DNA of 27,356 nt. Origin: JBCCGG01 sp039029395 (GTDB lineage Bacteria > Pseudomonadota > Alphaproteobacteria > Kiloniellales > JAKSDN01). Shown here piece after piece: positions 15,020 through 22,773 of this stretch. The notes under the pieces were generated by a model. That model did not search any database and was not told the DNA's origin. It was given only the letters and a program-made list of their open reading frames with translations. Where the stretch lies: NCBI GenBank assembly GCA_039029395.1, contig JBCCGG010000063.1:1-27356 (forward strand), in the 5' to 3' direction. The translations under genes were made by a program, and so were the position numbers. Every line of letters starts with the position of its first letter. The first letter of the stretch is position 1.

Positions 15020-15306
15020 TCCACGCCTTCAACCAGGATCGCCGCGCCCTCGGAGATCTGGAGGCGTAGAGCCTTGGCTTCGGCGTAGTCGGCCGAGGCA
15101 TGCCAGGCCCGGGCGTCGTCGGCCGAGGGAAAGGCGATGACCACCACGCGGGTCCGCGCGAAGTCGCCTTCCAAGACCTCGATCGGGCCGCCCCGCACCA
15201 CGAAGGCGCCGCCGAACTTGGCAATCGATTGGGGCGAGAGCTGCTTGTAGGTCTCGAAGGCTGCCTGGTCCAAGACGTCCTCCTGGAAGATCACGTAGGC
15301 GGTCAT
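15016..15306 (-). CDS. DUF1330 family protein
   Basis: A 96-residue ferredoxin-like (dimeric alpha-beta barrel) protein from the ATG at 15306, with AGGA 9 bp upstream. Family signs are the start TAYVIFQEDVLDQAAFETYK, the central GGAFVVRGGPIEVLEGDF, VVVIAFPSADDARAWHAS and YAEAKALRLQ. Members are small and often sit beside metabolic genes; no reaction has been settled. The gene follows the MFS transporter by 11 bp and is probably in the same transcript. Confidence 0.92.
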   Translation of the reverse strand: MTAYVIFQEDVLDQAAFETYKQLSPQSIAKFGGAFVVRGGPIEVLEGDFARTRVVVIAFPSADDARAWHASADYAEAKALRLQISEGAAILVEGVD

Positions 15307-15317
15307 AGGGTAGGTTC

Positions 15318-16544
15318 CTAGTCGTCGGTCTCCAGGCTGTAAACCGAGGGCGTGGTCTTGGGCACCGGCACGAACTCGGCCCGTTCCGGGCGCTCGACCT
15401 CGACCGCGGCGCGCAGGGTGATGCGCACGCCGACGAAGATCGCGAAGAGCCCGAGCACCACGACCATGGCGAAGAACAGGGCGCCGATGCCGAAGTGCTC
15501 CATGGCTGGGCCGACCAAAAGTGGGCCCAACGCGGCGCCCGAAGCGTAGATCAGCAGCAGCCCGCCGCTGACCTCGACCAGGGCGTCGTTGGGCGCGTAG
15601 TCGTTGGCGTGGGCCAGGAGCAGGGGATAGATCGGCACCATGAAGGCGCCGTGCAGGATCGCCAGGCCGAAGCCTATCAAGGGGTGGGGCCATTCGGCGA
15701 AGGTAAGCGCCAGCGCGGTGCAGACCGTGCCGACCGCGCAGAACACGATCACCAGGCGCCGGTCGACCTTGTCGGAGAAACGCCCGAGCGGCCACTGGGA
15801 AAGCGTGCCGCCCATGACGAAGGCGCCCATGAACAAGGTGACCTGGCTGATCGGCAGATCGTGGCCCTGGGCGAAGACCGGCCCGAGCGACCAGAAAGCG
15901 CCCTCCACCGTGCCGATCGCAAGACAGCCCAGACAGGCGGTCGGCGACAGGCGGAACAGCCTGAGGATGCGCAGGCGCGCCTCGACGATCGGCTTGGGCG
16001 CCGCGGTCGGAGTCAGCGCCAGGGGCACCAGGGAGAGGCCGATCAGCATGGCCACGAGAGAGAACAGTGCCGGGTTGTCGGCGACATAGAGGTTGACCGC
16101 GAGCTGGCCGCCGATCGTCACCAGGTTGGTTACGATGATGTAGATCGACAGCACCCGGCCGCGGATCTCGTTGCTCGACTGGTCGTTCAACCAGCTCTCG
16201 ACGATCATGAAGCAGACCGCGAGACACAGCCCGCTGAGACCCCGCAGGACGCACCAGACGATCGGGTCGAAGGCGAGCGGATAGGCCAGCGCCAAGGCGG
16301 CGGTCAGGGCCGCGAAGCCGGCGAAGCAGCGAATGTGCCCGACCCACTTGATCGCCAGAGGCCCCACGACGCAGCCGAGCGCGAAGCCCGAGAAGTAGGC
16401 CGCGCCCATAAGGCCGATCACCGCGGTCGAGAACTCGCCCAGCTGGGCGCGCACCGGCACGATGGTCATGAAAAGCCCGTTGCCCAGGAACAGGAGCCCG
16501 GTGCCGATCAGCAGCGTGGTGATGGAATAGCGGGCGCTCGACAA
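15318..16544 (-). CDS. MFS transporter (YcaD-like)
   Basis: A 408-residue, 12-helix transporter. The start is a TTG at 16544 with AAGGA about 9 bp before it; the first internal Met (residue 26) would delete most of helix 1, so TTG is preferred. Between helices 2 and 3 the usual basic loop is weak, as in the YcaD group, and the end of helix 5 region reads VESWLNDQSSNEIRGRVLSIY, a YcaD-type signature. A second-half equivalent of the basic motif is QWPLGRFSDKVDRRLV. The substrate is unknown. It is divergent from the solute-binding protein gene and followed by DUF1330. Confidence 0.9.
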   Translation of the reverse strand: MSSARYSITTLLIGTGLLFLGNGLFMTIVPVRAQLGEFSTAVIGLMGAAYFSGFALGCVVGPLAIKWVGHIRCFAGFAALTAALALAYPLAFDPIVWCVLRGLSGLCLAVCFMIVESWLNDQSSNEIRGRVLSIYIIVTNLVTIGGQLAVNLYVADNPALFSLVAMLIGLSLVPLALTPTAAPKPIVEARLRILRLFRLSPTACLGCLAIGTVEGAFWSLGPVFAQGHDLPISQVTLFMGAFVMGGTLSQWPLGRFSDKVDRRLVIVFCAVGTVCTALALTFAEWPHPLIGFGLAILHGAFMVPIYPLLLAHANDYAPNDALVEVSGGLLLIYASGAALGPLLVGPAMEHFGIGALFFAMVVVLGLFAIFVGVRITLRAAVEVERPERAEFVPVPKTTPSVYSLETDD

Positions 16545-16787
16545 GGGGAAGAGTCCTTACGGGAAGGCGGCATCAAGGTACGGGGCCGAGCATGCCAGCT
16601 TCGGCGGCCGCGGACAATTGCCGGGGCGGGTCGGGCGCCCTCTGGTCCAATTCCCGGCAATCCATGTGACACTTACCGGAAATTTACCTGGCATCGCTAG
16701 CCAGAGACCTAAATACCATTAAGATGGCGGCCGCGCTGGCGACCGCTGGCCAGGCACGGCATCGGACAAGCGAAGAGATCAGGCGCG

Positions 16788-18506
16788 ATGGAAAAGCGTG
16801 ACCATTGGTACATCCCGGTCCTCAAGGAGCAGCTCCTCAAGGGCCGCATCGAGCGCCGAGAGTTTCTGCGCACGGCGACCTTGCTGGGCCTCTCGGCCGG
16901 CGCCGCCTACGGCTTCGTCGGCATGCTCACCGGCGACGGCCTCTTGCCCAGGGCTCAAGCCCAGAGTGAGCCCAAGCGCGGCGGCAACTTCCGGGTCGCC
17001 ATGCCGGTCCAAGAGATGGTCGACCCGGCGACCTTCGATTGGGTGCCCAAATCCAACGTGGCGCGCCACATCGTCGAGTACCTGACCATGACCGGGCCGG
17101 ACAACATCACCCGGCCCTATCTTGCCGAGGGATGGGAGGCCTCGGACGACCTGACCAGCTGGACCTTCCATCTGCGCAAGGAGGTGTTCTGGTCGAACGG
17201 CGATCCCTTCACCGCCGACGACGTGATCTACAACTTCACCCGCTGGCTCGACCCGGCGGTCGGCTCCTCCAACGCGGGTCTGTTCGACGCCATGCTCGAG
17301 GAGGTCTCGACCGACCGGCGCGACGAGCAGGGCAACCGCGTCGTCGAGAAGCGCATGACCAGCCGGGCGATCGAGAAGGTCGACAACCACACGCTCCGGT
17401 TCCGGCTCAACGCGCCGGTGCTCTCTGTCCCCGAGAATCTCTATAACTACCCGACCGCGATCGTCCATCGGCGCTTCGCCGAGGAGGGCGGCGATCTTTC
17501 CAAGAACCCGATCGGTACCGGCCCCTACGAGCTGGCCGAGTTCGAGATCGGCAAGAAGGCCGTCCTTAAGCGCCGGGACGCGCCCTATTGGGGCAGCCGG
17601 GTAACCGACGACCCCTATTTCGGCGGCGAGGTCTATCTGGACCAGATCACCTACATCGACAAGGGCCTGGAATCCGAGGCCAGCCTGGCGGCCCTGGCCG
17701 CCGGCGAGGTCGACGGCATCTACGAGGTCTATCAGGAATCCCTGGCCGCCGCCGAGCAGATCTCGGGCGCCTTGGTCTCCGAGGCCCAGACCGCCCAGAC
17801 CGGCGCGATCCGCATGCAGGTGACCCAAAAGCCGTTCAACGACCCCAAGGTGCGCGCCGCCATCGTCGCGGCCAGCGACAACGCGGTATTGCTCGAGCAG
17901 GGCTACGCCGACCGGGGCGTCGAGGGCGGCAATCACCACGTGGCGCCGATCCATCCGGAGTACTACGCCCTGCCGCGCCTGCGCCGCGACCTCGGCAAGG
18001 CCAGGGAGCTGCTCGCCGAGGCCGGCCATGGCGACGGGCTGCGGGTCACCTGCAATGTGGGCAACACCAACGGGCCCTGGCAGGAGGCGACCTTGCGGGT
18101 GCTGGCCGGGCAGCTCGCCGGGGCCGGTATCACGCTTGAGCTTAACGTCATGTCGGCGGCCGAGTATTGGCAGACCTGGAAGCAAGCGCCGCTTGGCCTG
18201 ACCGCCTGGACCCATCGCCCGCTCGGCACCATGGCGCTCAGCCTGGCCTACCGCACGGGCGTGCCCTGGAACGAAACCAACTACGCCAATCCGAAGTTCG
18301 ATGCCGCGCTGGACAAGGCGGAATCCCTGCTCGACGTGGGCGAGCGCACCGCGGCCATGAAAGATGTCGAGCAGATCCTGCGAGACGACCACATCATGAT
18401 CCAGCCTTTCTTCCAGTCGATCTACTCGGCGACCGACAACAAGGTCCGCGGCTACCGCACCCACCCGACGCTCTATCACCAATTCCAGAAGGTCTGGATC
18501 AAGTAA
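16788..18506 (+). CDS. ABC transporter family 5 solute-binding protein with Tat signal, no adjacent permease
   Basis: A 572-residue protein from the ATG at 16788. The N-terminus holds a twin-arginine motif ERREFLRTATLLGLS (RR at residues 23-24), a hydrophobic stretch and a probable AQA cleavage site near 59, so export is likely by Tat, folded. Family 5 (peptide/oligopeptide/nickel-type) markers are RPYLAEGWEASDD, TSWTFHLRKEVFWSNGDPF, TADDVIYNFTRWLDP and NPIGTGPYEL. The C-terminal part has KPFNDPKVRAAIVAASD and KARELLAEAGHG. No permease or ATPase genes follow: the next gene is a coiled-coil membrane protein. It may serve a transporter encoded elsewhere. The substrate is probably a peptide or other amine-containing compound. 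Confidence 0.93.
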   Translation: MEKRDHWYIPVLKEQLLKGRIERREFLRTATLLGLSAGAAYGFVGMLTGDGLLPRAQAQSEPKRGGNFRVAMPVQEMVDPATFDWVPKSNVARHIVEYLTMTGPDNITRPYLAEGWEASDDLTSWTFHLRKEVFWSNGDPFTADDVIYNFTRWLDPAVGSSNAGLFDAMLEEVSTDRRDEQGNRVVEKRMTSRAIEKVDNHTLRFRLNAPVLSVPENLYNYPTAIVHRRFAEEGGDLSKNPIGTGPYELAEFEIGKKAVLKRRDAPYWGSRVTDDPYFGGEVYLDQITYIDKGLESEASLAALAAGEVDGIYEVYQESLAAAEQISGALVSEAQTAQTGAIRMQVTQKPFNDPKVRAAIVAASDNAVLLEQGYADRGVEGGNHHVAPIHPEYYALPRLRRDLGKARELLAEAGHGDGLRVTCNVGNTNGPWQEATLRVLAGQLAGAGITLELNVMSAAEYWQTWKQAPLGLTAWTHRPLGTMALSLAYRTGVPWNETNYANPKFDAALDKAESLLDVGERTAAMKDVEQILRDDHIMIQPFFQSIYSATDNKVRGYRTHPTLYHQFQKVWIK

Positions 18507-18533
18507 CGCCTCAGGCGCTAGATTGGGCGAGCC

Positions 18534-19319
18534 ATGTCCTCGCTCCGAGTTTTGCGGATCTTCTCGCTGGTCGGCCTCGCGCTCTTTGGCGGCGCATTGC
18601 TGGTGATTCTATTAGCGCCGGCCCAGGTCGAGCGGGCGGCCAAGGCGTTCCTGGTCGCCGAGGTTAAGGCCGAGGTTAAGGACGCCCTTGAGTCACCCAA
18701 GACCGCGAGCGCCAAGGCGATCTACCAAAGCCTCCAGGAGAAGCTGGCCGCCCAAAGCGCCGCGACCCGGGCCGCTTTGGAAGCGCGATTCGCCGAGAAG
18801 ATCGCGGCCATGATCGCCAAGCTCTGCAAGCTCGATTGCGAGGCCTCGAACCGGCTCGCCCAGGCGATCCAAGAGGGCTTCAAGGCTCAGCTCGCCAAGC
18901 TCCAGACGGTCACCCTCAAGGTCAAGGACCTGGCCCAGGCGAAGTACGACAAGACCCTGGACAAACTGCTGCGGGAGCTCACCATCTTCACCGGCAGCAC
19001 CGCCGCGGTCTTCGCCGTGCTGCTGGCCGCCAGTTACCTGCGCCGGGACTATGGCGGGGCGCTCGCCTTGCCGGCCTGGCTGCTGTTCGCCTCGACCGCC
19101 ATCGCCTGCGGGGTCTACCTCTTCGGCCAGAACTGGTTCTACACCATACTATTCGACGACTACGTCGGCTACGGCTATCCGGCCTACCTCGGGCTAATTT
19201 TCCTGTTCCTCCTGGACGTGGTCTTCAACAGCGCCCAGATCACCCTGTTCCTGGTCGAGCTGATCGCCTCGATCCTGGGCGCGATCGCCCGGGCGTTGAG
19301 CGCCTGCCTGCCCGGTTGA
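18534..19319 (+). CDS. Hypothetical coiled-coil membrane protein
   Basis: A 261-residue protein from the ATG at 18534, 27 bp after the solute-binding protein. One helix at about residues 10-29 crosses the membrane, then about 115 residues of Ala/Lys/Glu-rich helix (31-148, e.g. AEVKAEVKDALESPK) that look coiled-coil. A short C-x-C-like pair (KLCKLDCEA) sits in the middle of that stretch. About four more membrane helices follow (150-168, 179-198, 216-232, 235-255). I recognise no family. The long helical domain between helix 1 and helix 2 is probably periplasmic if helix 1 is an uncleaved anchor. It could be linked in transcription to the binding protein, but nothing shows a shared role. Confidence 0.8.
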   Translation: MSSLRVLRIFSLVGLALFGGALLVILLAPAQVERAAKAFLVAEVKAEVKDALESPKTASAKAIYQSLQEKLAAQSAATRAALEARFAEKIAAMIAKLCKLDCEASNRLAQAIQEGFKAQLAKLQTVTLKVKDLAQAKYDKTLDKLLRELTIFTGSTAAVFAVLLAASYLRRDYGGALALPAWLLFASTAIACGVYLFGQNWFYTILFDDYVGYGYPAYLGLIFLFLLDVVFNSAQITLFLVELIASILGAIARALSACLPG

Positions 19320-19606
19320 GCAGGCGATTTACGCTGTCGGCGAGAGTTTTGGCACAAAGTGCTCGTCAGAAGATCTTCGAATCAGTCTCAACGCATTGAA
19401 ATAGCGCTCTTTCGGGGGCTGACAATCACGGGAATCTCGGAAGGTGGTATGTCCTCTTCCTGTTTCCGTTGGAACGACCCCATGCAACGGGGCGCGTGAG
19501 TGGTTCCTGCAATCACCCGAAAGTGGCTCTTTCACGGGGGCCAGCCTTGCGGGAGACTGATGCGAACACCCAGTCTTTGGACTGGCCGAACCACCGGAGG
19601 CAGGCC

Positions 19607-20053
19607 GTGCTTACGAGCGAAATGCAAAAGCTGATCCGCGACTACAGCGCCGGCATGGTCGCGACCACACGGGACGACGGCACGCCCGCGGTCTCGCCCA
19701 AGGCGACCTTCGTGGTGCTCGACGAAGGGCGCATCGCCTTCGGCAACATCCGCTCGCCGGGCACCCTGGCCAACCTGAAGAAGCGCCCGGCGGTTGAGGT
19801 CTGTTTCATCGACGTGGTGCTGCGCAAGGCGGTGCGGGTGACCGGTCAGGCGACGATCCACCCCAAAGCCGCGGCGAATCCCGAACTGCTGGCCGCCTTC
19901 GAGCCGCTGTGGGCGCCCTATGTGCCCCACATGTCGGCTTTCGTGGTGATCGAGGTGAGCGCCGCCGAGCTGATTCTCTCGCCGGCCTACGACATCGGCT
20001 TGACCGAGGCCGAGCTTAAAGAAACCAATCTCGCCAAGCTGAACGCGCTGTAG
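19607..20053 (+). CDS. Pyridoxamine 5'-phosphate oxidase-like flavin-binding protein
   Basis: A 148-residue protein. I chose the GTG at 19607 because GGAGG (19596-19600) lies 6 bp before it; the frame is open upstream to 19469 but that part looks non-coding. The split-barrel fold shows in GMVATTRDDGTPAVSPKATF, a start common to small FMN-binding PNPOx-like proteins, then GNIRSPGTLANLKKRPAVEV, VRVTGQATIHP and FVVIEVSAAELILSPAYD. The small size argues against a true pyridoxal-phosphate enzyme (over 200 residues); flavin-, F420- or heme-binding reductases are likelier. It is convergent with the MalY-like gene. Confidence 0.87.
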   Translation: MLTSEMQKLIRDYSAGMVATTRDDGTPAVSPKATFVVLDEGRIAFGNIRSPGTLANLKKRPAVEVCFIDVVLRKAVRVTGQATIHPKAAANPELLAAFEPLWAPYVPHMSAFVVIEVSAAELILSPAYDIGLTEAELKETNLAKLNAL

Positions 20054-20084
20054 GGGTCGAACGGCAAATCACCCGACCCGCGTA

Positions 20085-21305
20085 TCAGGTCTGGTCTTGA
20101 CCTTTCAGCCCGGCGACAGCCCGCTCGAGGCTGTCGAGCGCCGCGACCAGATTGGCCCTTGTGCAGGCGATGTTCAGACGGGCAAAGCCCGCGCCTTCGG
20201 TCCCGAAGGCCTGTCCCCGCGTGACCGCCCATTTCGCCCGCTCTCTCAGAAACCTGGTTAGCTCGTCAGGCGACAGACCCAGCGCCCGGAAATCCAGCCA
20301 GAGCAGAAAGGTTCCTTCTGGTTCGATCAAGGTGACGCCCGGAACAGCCTCAAGGCGAGTCCTGACCAAGTCGAGGTTACCCTCCAAGTAGGCAAGCACG
20401 GCATCCAACCATGGCGCCCCGTTTGTGTATGCGGCTTCCATGGCGACATTTGCGAAGGCGTTGTTCTTGTTGACGGTCAAGCGGCTGTTCTCGGCTTGAA
20501 AAGCCTGGCGCCGGGCATCGTCCGCGATCACCGTGAAGGCGGAGCAGCAGGAAGCGATGTTGAAGCTTTTGGCCGGCGATAAACAGGTGATGCAGTCGGC
20601 CCCATAGTCCGGGCCGAGGGAGGCGAATGGCACATACCTGCTGCCGGAGAACGCCAAATCGCCATGCATCTCATCCGCGACGACCAAGACATCGTGGCGG
20701 GCGCAAATGGCGCCCAAAGTTCGCAACTCGTCCTCGCGCCAAACCCGCCCAATGGGGTTATGGGGATTGCACACGTAGATCATTTTGGTGCGCGGGGACG
20801 ATGCCTTTTGCTCCAGGTCATCGAAATCCATGCGGTATCGGCCATCTTCCAGGATCAAAGGATTCGAGACCAAAGAGCGCTTGTTCTCCCGCAGGATGTC
20901 GAAGAAGTCGAAAAAAACGGGCGGCTGGACAATCACGCCATCGCCGTCCTCCGTGAAAAGAGAAGCGGCGATGGCCAAAGCATTGAGGATGTTCGGCGCG
21001 CGGAGGATATGACCTTCATCGACCTGCCAACCATGGCGAACTTCAAGCCAGCGCGTCAGGGCCGGCATCAGGCCATCGGGCACCGTCTCATAGCCGAAGA
21101 CACCATGGTCGAGGCGCTTCTTCAGCGCGTCAAGGACCGGCGGCGGCGCTTTGAAATCCATGTCCGCCACGCCGGCGGCGAACAGCTCCTCTCCACCGCG
21201 GCCGAGCACTCTCGGGTGAACCTTCAGCGCCGGAACCTCGCGCCGGTCAATCTCTTCGTCGAACGAAAATGACCTTTGATCGACGTCCGAGGTCAGATCG
21301 TTCAT
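20085..21305 (-). CDS. MalY/PatB-like PLP enzyme (aminotransferase class I/II fold, C-S lyase type)
   Basis: A 406-residue protein starting at the ATG at 21305, which overlaps the methyltransferase stop as ATGA; a GTG 9 bp upstream is an alternative. The MalY/PatB group is recognised by VADMDFKAPPPVLDALKKRL near the N-terminus, NPHNPIGRVW (180-189), VVADEMHGDL (about 208-217) and the PLP lysine in LSPAKSFNIAS (K246). The Tyr in GVFGYETVPDG belongs to the active site. Members cleave C-S bonds in cystathionine-like substrates. Here the residues after the lysine (CCSAFTVIAD) differ from the usual GLK-type sequence. Coupled to a SAM-dependent methyltransferase, so a sulfur- or methyl-related pathway is likely. 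Confidence 0.9.
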   Translation of the reverse strand: MNDLTSDVDQRSFSFDEEIDRREVPALKVHPRVLGRGGEELFAAGVADMDFKAPPPVLDALKKRLDHGVFGYETVPDGLMPALTRWLEVRHGWQVDEGHILRAPNILNALAIAASLFTEDGDGVIVQPPVFFDFFDILRENKRSLVSNPLILEDGRYRMDFDDLEQKASSPRTKMIYVCNPHNPIGRVWREDELRTLGAICARHDVLVVADEMHGDLAFSGSRYVPFASLGPDYGADCITCLSPAKSFNIASCCSAFTVIADDARRQAFQAENSRLTVNKNNAFANVAMEAAYTNGAPWLDAVLAYLEGNLDLVRTRLEAVPGVTLIEPEGTFLLWLDFRALGLSPDELTRFLRERAKWAVTRGQAFGTEGAGFARLNIACTRANLVAALDSLERAVAGLKGQDQT

Positions 21306-22135
21306 TCCTTCCACCCAACGGCTTCACACCAAACGATCGCCATGAAAGCATCCGGATGCTGACCCCAGGCCTTCAGCTCGCTCGCGGCTCGATCCATTTG
21401 TGACTGATCCGCCCAGCCCATTTGGATTGCCGCTTGAGCGATTTTCGGACCGGTGAACTCATCGATCAGAACCAGCATCATCGATTGGGCCAACTGAGGC
21501 GTGCCCCAGGTTTCGCTCGATGCCGAGCCGACCGCTCTGGCAAAGCCCGCCTGGCTCAACACGGCGCGCAGGCGCCGGCCCATGAAGGGGTCCCCGCCGC
21601 AATGCTCCCTATACTTGCCCCAGATATCGTGGGCCCTTTCGAGCGCGGCATCTGCCGGTGCAATCAGGGTTCCGCCCAAGTCGATACAGCGAATGCCGAC
21701 AACCCCACCGGGTTTCAGGACCCGCCGCATTTCCCTTAAGACGGCCAGAGGGTCGTTCAAGTGCTCCAACATGGCATGGCTAAAGACCGCATCGAAGGTG
21801 TCGTCCGGATAGGGAAGCTGATAAACGTCGCCGCGCTCGAACGCGATGTTGTCGAAGTCATGCTTGGCGGCGTTCTCGCGGGCCAGCTCGACTTGGCTGG
21901 CCGCTAGATCGATGCCTGTCACGGCCCCAGGGGCGGCGGCTCGAGCCAGGCCGACCGTGATCGTGCCGGGGCCGCAGCCGCAGTCCAATACGGTCATCCC
22001 GGCCCGTAGATGCGGCAGAAAGAACGCACCGTGGGTGTCCGCGGTTCGTCCCGCAATGATGTGCTCGGTCAGCGCGCCCTTGTAGTCGTGGACGTAATCC
22101 TCTTTCAGCCTTTCTTGTTCGGGGTCGAGCGCCAA
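21302..22135 (-). CDS. SAM-dependent methyltransferase (UbiE/Methyltransf_11 type)
   Basis: A class I methyltransferase: VLDCGCGPGTITVGLA (about residues 49-64), GIDLAASQVELARENA, ERGDVYQLPYPDDTFDAVFSHAMLEHL, and RRVLKPGGVVGIR. The start is uncertain. I chose a TTG at 22135 (277 residues) because GGAGAG lies 8 bp before it and the sequence becomes family-like just there; an in-frame ATG at 22309 would add 58 residues of Arg/Gly-rich text that looks non-coding. It ends ATGA-coupled to the MalY-like gene, so the two are one operon. Its target is unknown; small-molecule methylation is likely. The coding text is visibly less GC-rich than the tct or cyclase genes, which hints at a different origin. 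Confidence 0.82.
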   Translation of the reverse strand: MALDPEQERLKEDYVHDYKGALTEHIIAGRTADTHGAFFLPHLRAGMTVLDCGCGPGTITVGLARAAAPGAVTGIDLAASQVELARENAAKHDFDNIAFERGDVYQLPYPDDTFDAVFSHAMLEHLNDPLAVLREMRRVLKPGGVVGIRCIDLGGTLIAPADAALERAHDIWGKYREHCGGDPFMGRRLRAVLSQAGFARAVGSASSETWGTPQLAQSMMLVLIDEFTGPKIAQAAIQMGWADQSQMDRAASELKAWGQHPDAFMAIVWCEAVGWKE

Positions 22136-22527
22136 TTCATCTCTCCATCGGGTTTCATCGATCGCCTGAGAAAGGCGAATGATACCGGCGAGCGCGCCCA
22201 AATGGCCAGGCCAGTTGCGATGACCTACGCCTCGCTCTGCCTTGCGCTGGCCACCTTTCCCGGCTCCGCGAAATGCACCTGCAATGGAAAGGCCCGCGCG
22301 GCGCCTCATGGCTTCGTGATCCCGCTGTGAGCGGCTTGCTTCGGCGCTGCGGGGATCGCCTCGCGCCGCTCGAAAGTGCCCCACTTCACGGACACTCACG
22401 AAGATGTTGGCGCAGTTTATTGGCGTGGCGCCGCGCTTTTGCCTTAGCGTTCGGCCCTCAACCGGCCGGCTTCGCTCAGGCCGGAAGCAGCAAGAAAGCA
22501 TACTTTTTTGTTATCACGGGGGATTTC

Positions 22528-22740
22528 ATGTTGAGGACCTGCATCCCCCGCTTCATCTCCCGTTCGCCCCGCGGCTACGAGGGCGTGCGCGTCACCATCA
22601 GCCCTGCCAGTGAACAACGAGCCGGGTCTGGCGGACCCCGGGTGCAACCCGCGGCGCCCGGGTCTCGTCAAATCAACGAGCGTCTAATTGGGAAATTTGC
22701 ATTGGCGGCCCCGGTCTTTCCCCCGATCGAGGGACCCTGA
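22528..22740 (+). CDS. Possible small ORF, 70 residues, unrecognised
   Basis: ATG at 22528 with GGGGGA about 6 bp before it; TGA at 22738. The protein is Arg/Pro/Ser-rich (starts MLRTCIPRFISRSPRGYEG), with no domain, signal peptide or helix that I recognise. It runs straight into the hairpin at 22704-22765. Most such ORFs in GC-rich DNA are chance. The same bases can fold as RNA, so this is at best a candidate. Confidence 0.25.
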   Translation: MLRTCIPRFISRSPRGYEGVRVTISPASEQRAGSGGPRVQPAAPGSRQINERLIGKFALAAPVFPPIEGP

Positions 22741-22765
22741 CCTGGGGCTAAAGAGTGGGGCCGCC
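22704..22765. terminator. Long stem-loop, probable bidirectional terminator of asmA and upstream plus-strand transcripts
   Basis: GGCGGCCCC (22704-22712) pairs perfectly with GGGGCCGCC (22757-22765). Inside, TCTTT pairs with AAAGA and CCCC with GGGG across small internal loops. It starts 9 bp beyond the asmA stop. On the plus side it is followed by GCTTTTCGTT; on the minus side the downstream tract is AATGCAAATTT, which is weak. So it works best as a plus-strand terminator. Confidence 0.55.
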
Positions 22766-22773
22766 GCTTTTCG

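Larger units (their letters stand above)
22136..22773. other. 638-bp stretch without a confident gene
   Basis: This lies between the methyltransferase start and the AsmA stop. The plus strand holds a possible 70-codon ORF (22528-22740) after a GGGGG run, overlapping a self-complementary region (22618-22667) and a long terminator-like hairpin (22704-22765). Upstream (22136-22520) I see no gene; a six-base inverted repeat (CCGGCC at 22462-22467, GGCCGG at 22479-22484) and T6 at 22504 are the only local marks. See findings. Confidence 0.5.

Noticed and set aside
15495..16700. 401-codon plus-strand ORF
   Set aside because: Antisense to the MFS transporter; Gln/Arg/Asp-rich shadow.
16688..16704. 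CTGGC/GCCAG inverted repeat in the gap before the solute-binding protein
   Set aside because: Arms are only 5 bp and no -35/-10 pair with sensible spacing accompanies it.
16779..18482. 567-codon minus-strand ORF
   Set aside because: It is antisense to the family 5 binding protein and has no domain-like text.
19469..19606. Longer N-terminus for the PNPOx-like protein
   Set aside because: The upstream text is not domain-like and GGAGG sits 6 bp before the GTG at 19607.
22479..22492. GGCCGGAAGCAGCA resembling the SRP RNA tetraloop
   Set aside because: The SRP signature has GGAAGGNAGCAGCC with flanking pairing; here bases are missing and the flanks do not form the helix.
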